From assembly GCF_026870175.2 (NCBI RefSeq), contig NZ_CP113977.2:2418001-2482000 (forward strand): 64,000 nt of DNA. Direction: 5' to 3'. The notes under the pieces are model-generated. The model was not told the DNA's origin. It did no database searches and saw only the letters and a program-made list of their open reading frames with translations. The DNA is from Flavobacterium aestivum. GTDB taxonomy: Bacteria > Bacteroidota > Bacteroidia > Flavobacteriales > Flavobacteriaceae. Each line of letters begins with the position of its first letter. Positions within the stretch are counted from its first letter, which is position 1. This document shows positions 62,779-64,000 of the stretch, piece by piece. Both the position numbers and the translations under genes were made by a program.

Positions 62779-64000
62779 ATGGCTTTAATCAAAAAAGGAA
62801 GTGTGTTTACCCTAGTAGGACTTTATCTCCTTACGATTCCTTTTTTCAATGCATTGAATGTCACCTCTTATGACAATTCACAGATACTAGGGCATTTTGG
62901 AGCTTCAACAACAGCGTTTACCTATTCGACCTATATTCCTTTTTTTGCAATGCTTGGTTTTTTGCCTTTAGGTTTGAAAATAGGAAAACAAATTCCAATG
63001 CGAACGATGATTTTGTCGGTTAGTTTTCTGTCCATCATTTGCAATACAGCATCACTTTTTGCAACCACTATCGAATGGTTTACGGTATGGCGTGCTTTAT
63101 TGGCCATCTTATCGATCATAGGGATTTTTGCTTCGATAATTCCTATACTACTAAAATACAATCCGACTTTTAATATGGCCATTTTGTATGGTATCGTTCA
63201 GTTTATTCTACAGGGGAGCAAGCAACTGTACCAATATTTTGGAACACAAATGACCAGTGTACATAATTGGACTTTTGGGGTTTATTTTCTGAATGTCAAT
63301 TTTTTGCTGGCAATAGTTTTGGCTTGGATTTTTTACCAAAAAGATGTGGCACCTATGAAATCAGTTTTTCAATTTGATTGGAGAGGCTGGGTTATTTTAC
63401 TGTTGTTTCTGGTAGTCATTCTTTTTCTTTGCGCTGAAGGGCAAACCCGCAACTGGTTAAGTGATCATAAGGTTGCCATGGCATTTGCATTTTTGTTGCT
63501 TATAATCGGAATTTATCTAATCCACGTTCGATATACCAAAGAGCCATTAATCAATCCCGATGTCTATAAGTTTCCAAATGTAGTATTGGGTTCGCTACTC
63601 TTTTTTTATACCGGAATGATGAATGGCACCGGAAGTGTAGTAACCGGCTTTATGACCAATATTTTGGGTTTCGACAGTATTTATGTTGCCCGAACCCATT
63701 TGGCTATCCTGATAGGGTTATTTATAGCCATTCCGTTATCGACCTATCTTTTGTTCAAACGAATTTATCTGGCTACTCTTTGGGTTGTAGGATTTGCTTG
63801 TTATGGTCTGTATCATACCATTCTATACTTTAGATTTTATCCTGAAATTGATACAAGCGATTTTTTCGGCCCCTTTATTTTCAAAGGACTAGCCATTGGT
63901 TTTTTGTATCCGGCGGCTTCACTTTATATCTCAGAAAAAGTGCCAAAACCTTTGGGTGATTCCCGAATGATGAGCGGCGTGATTTCACGTGCCGTTTTTG
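62779..64000 (+). CDS. MFS drug transporter, EmrB/DHA2-like (partial, runs off right edge)
   Basis: ATG 62779 opens a frame of 407 codons that is still open at base 64000. The protein shows many membrane helices with short charged loops: VFTLVGLYLLTIPFFNAL at the start, and WRALLAILSIIGIFASIIPI, near helix 4. The pattern and position after TolC and HlyD genes fit a 14-helix DHA2-type exporter. The sequence is divergent from E. coli EmrB, so drug specificity is unknown. Confidence 0.8.
   Translation, partial: MALIKKGSVFTLVGLYLLTIPFFNALNVTSYDNSQILGHFGASTTAFTYSTYIPFFAMLGFLPLGLKIGKQIPMRTMILSVSFLSIICNTASLFATTIEWFTVWRALLAILSIIGIFASIIPILLKYNPTFNMAILYGIVQFILQGSKQLYQYFGTQMTSVHNWTFGVYFLNVNFLLAIVLAWIFYQKDVAPMKSVFQFDWRGWVILLLFLVVILFLCAEGQTRNWLSDHKVAMAFAFLLLIIGIYLIHVRYTKEPLINPDVYKFPNVVLGSLLFFYTGMMNGTGSVVTGFMTNILGFDSIYVARTHLAILIGLFIAIPLSTYLLFKRIYLATLWVVGFACYGLYHTILYFRFYPEIDTSDFFGPFIFKGLAIGFLYPAASLYISEKVPKPLGDSRMMSGVISRAVF

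Noticed and set aside
1..64000. CRISPR arrays, tRNA/rRNA genes, prophage, transposases
   Set aside because: I looked for direct-repeat spacing, cloverleaf sequences and transposase or integrase motifs and found none that I could support by reading.

Overview
The window is a stretch of chromosome from a low-GC member of the Bacteroidota, most likely a Flavobacterium or close relative. The evidence is the AT-rich DNA, very few Shine-Dalgarno sequences, promoter boxes of the Bacteroidota type (TAnnTTTG), and several family proteins restricted to this phylum (DUF6452, DUF6048, DUF4293, DUF4251, LETM1-related biofilm protein). The identification is from protein recognition by eye; no database was searched. 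I see no rRNA, tRNA, CRISPR array, prophage or intact insertion sequence. The region reads as ordinary chromosome with some accessory patches.

Layout. 1-1910: left-edge pair of a GH25 lysozyme (cut by the window) and an unknown three-segment membrane protein. 2289-8153: small membrane protein, then a minus-strand run of DUF6048, DUF6452, rlmD, a lipoprotein, an alpha/beta hydrolase and an AI-2E-family permease. 8442-11690: OsmC peroxidase and an accessory-looking ArsR / cytochrome P450 / ABM monooxygenase cluster. 11750-15961: cysteine synthesis operon (cysE-cysM plus a membrane protein), DHFR-like reductase, SGNH hydrolase, lipocalin-like lipoprotein. 16429-21604: histidine decarboxylase with a divergent Lrp regulator, cupin, cysK and lpdA. 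21806-25947: truA, ABC exporter, cyclase-family hydrolase and a phosphoesterase. 26048-32398: TPR-sensor two-component system, DUF4293, rho with a long disordered insert, and an RsmB-like rRNA methylase. 32502-39820: kup, a Tyr/Asn/Arg-rich secreted protein, a BNR-repeat protein, an ECF sigma / membrane / Spy-like triad and an SRPBCC-GyrI protein. 40098-47299: exported dipeptidyl peptidase III, MazG-like pyrophosphohydrolase, ilvE, mnmD, two tandem paralogous 64-65 residue proteins, and the divergent oxyR/dps pair. 47595-53867: SulP transporter and beta-carbonic anhydrase, LETM1-like protein, YdeI-like protein, Cu/Zn superoxide dismutase, and a standalone Tudor-like protein. 53997-64000: a plus-strand series of envelope proteins (META, DUF4251, two Omp85-type barrels without POTRA domains, further barrels) leading into a TolC / HlyD / MFS tripartite efflux operon that runs off the right edge.

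Working together. Sulfur and redox themes recur: cysE, cysM and cysK make cysteine, while OxyR, Dps, OsmC and SodC handle oxidants. SulP and carbonic anhydrase form a plausible bicarbonate uptake unit. rlmD, truA, mnmD and the RsmB-like enzyme are four separate RNA-modification genes. The right end is an envelope and export block.

I did not find an unmistakable new defence or mobile system. The best leads for something undescribed are: the lysozyme plus unknown membrane protein at the left edge, the ArsR-P450-ABM cluster with an unusual P450 I-helix, the tandem 65-residue protein family, the Rho disordered insert, the POTRA-less Omp85 pair, and the Tudor-like protein at 53343-53867.
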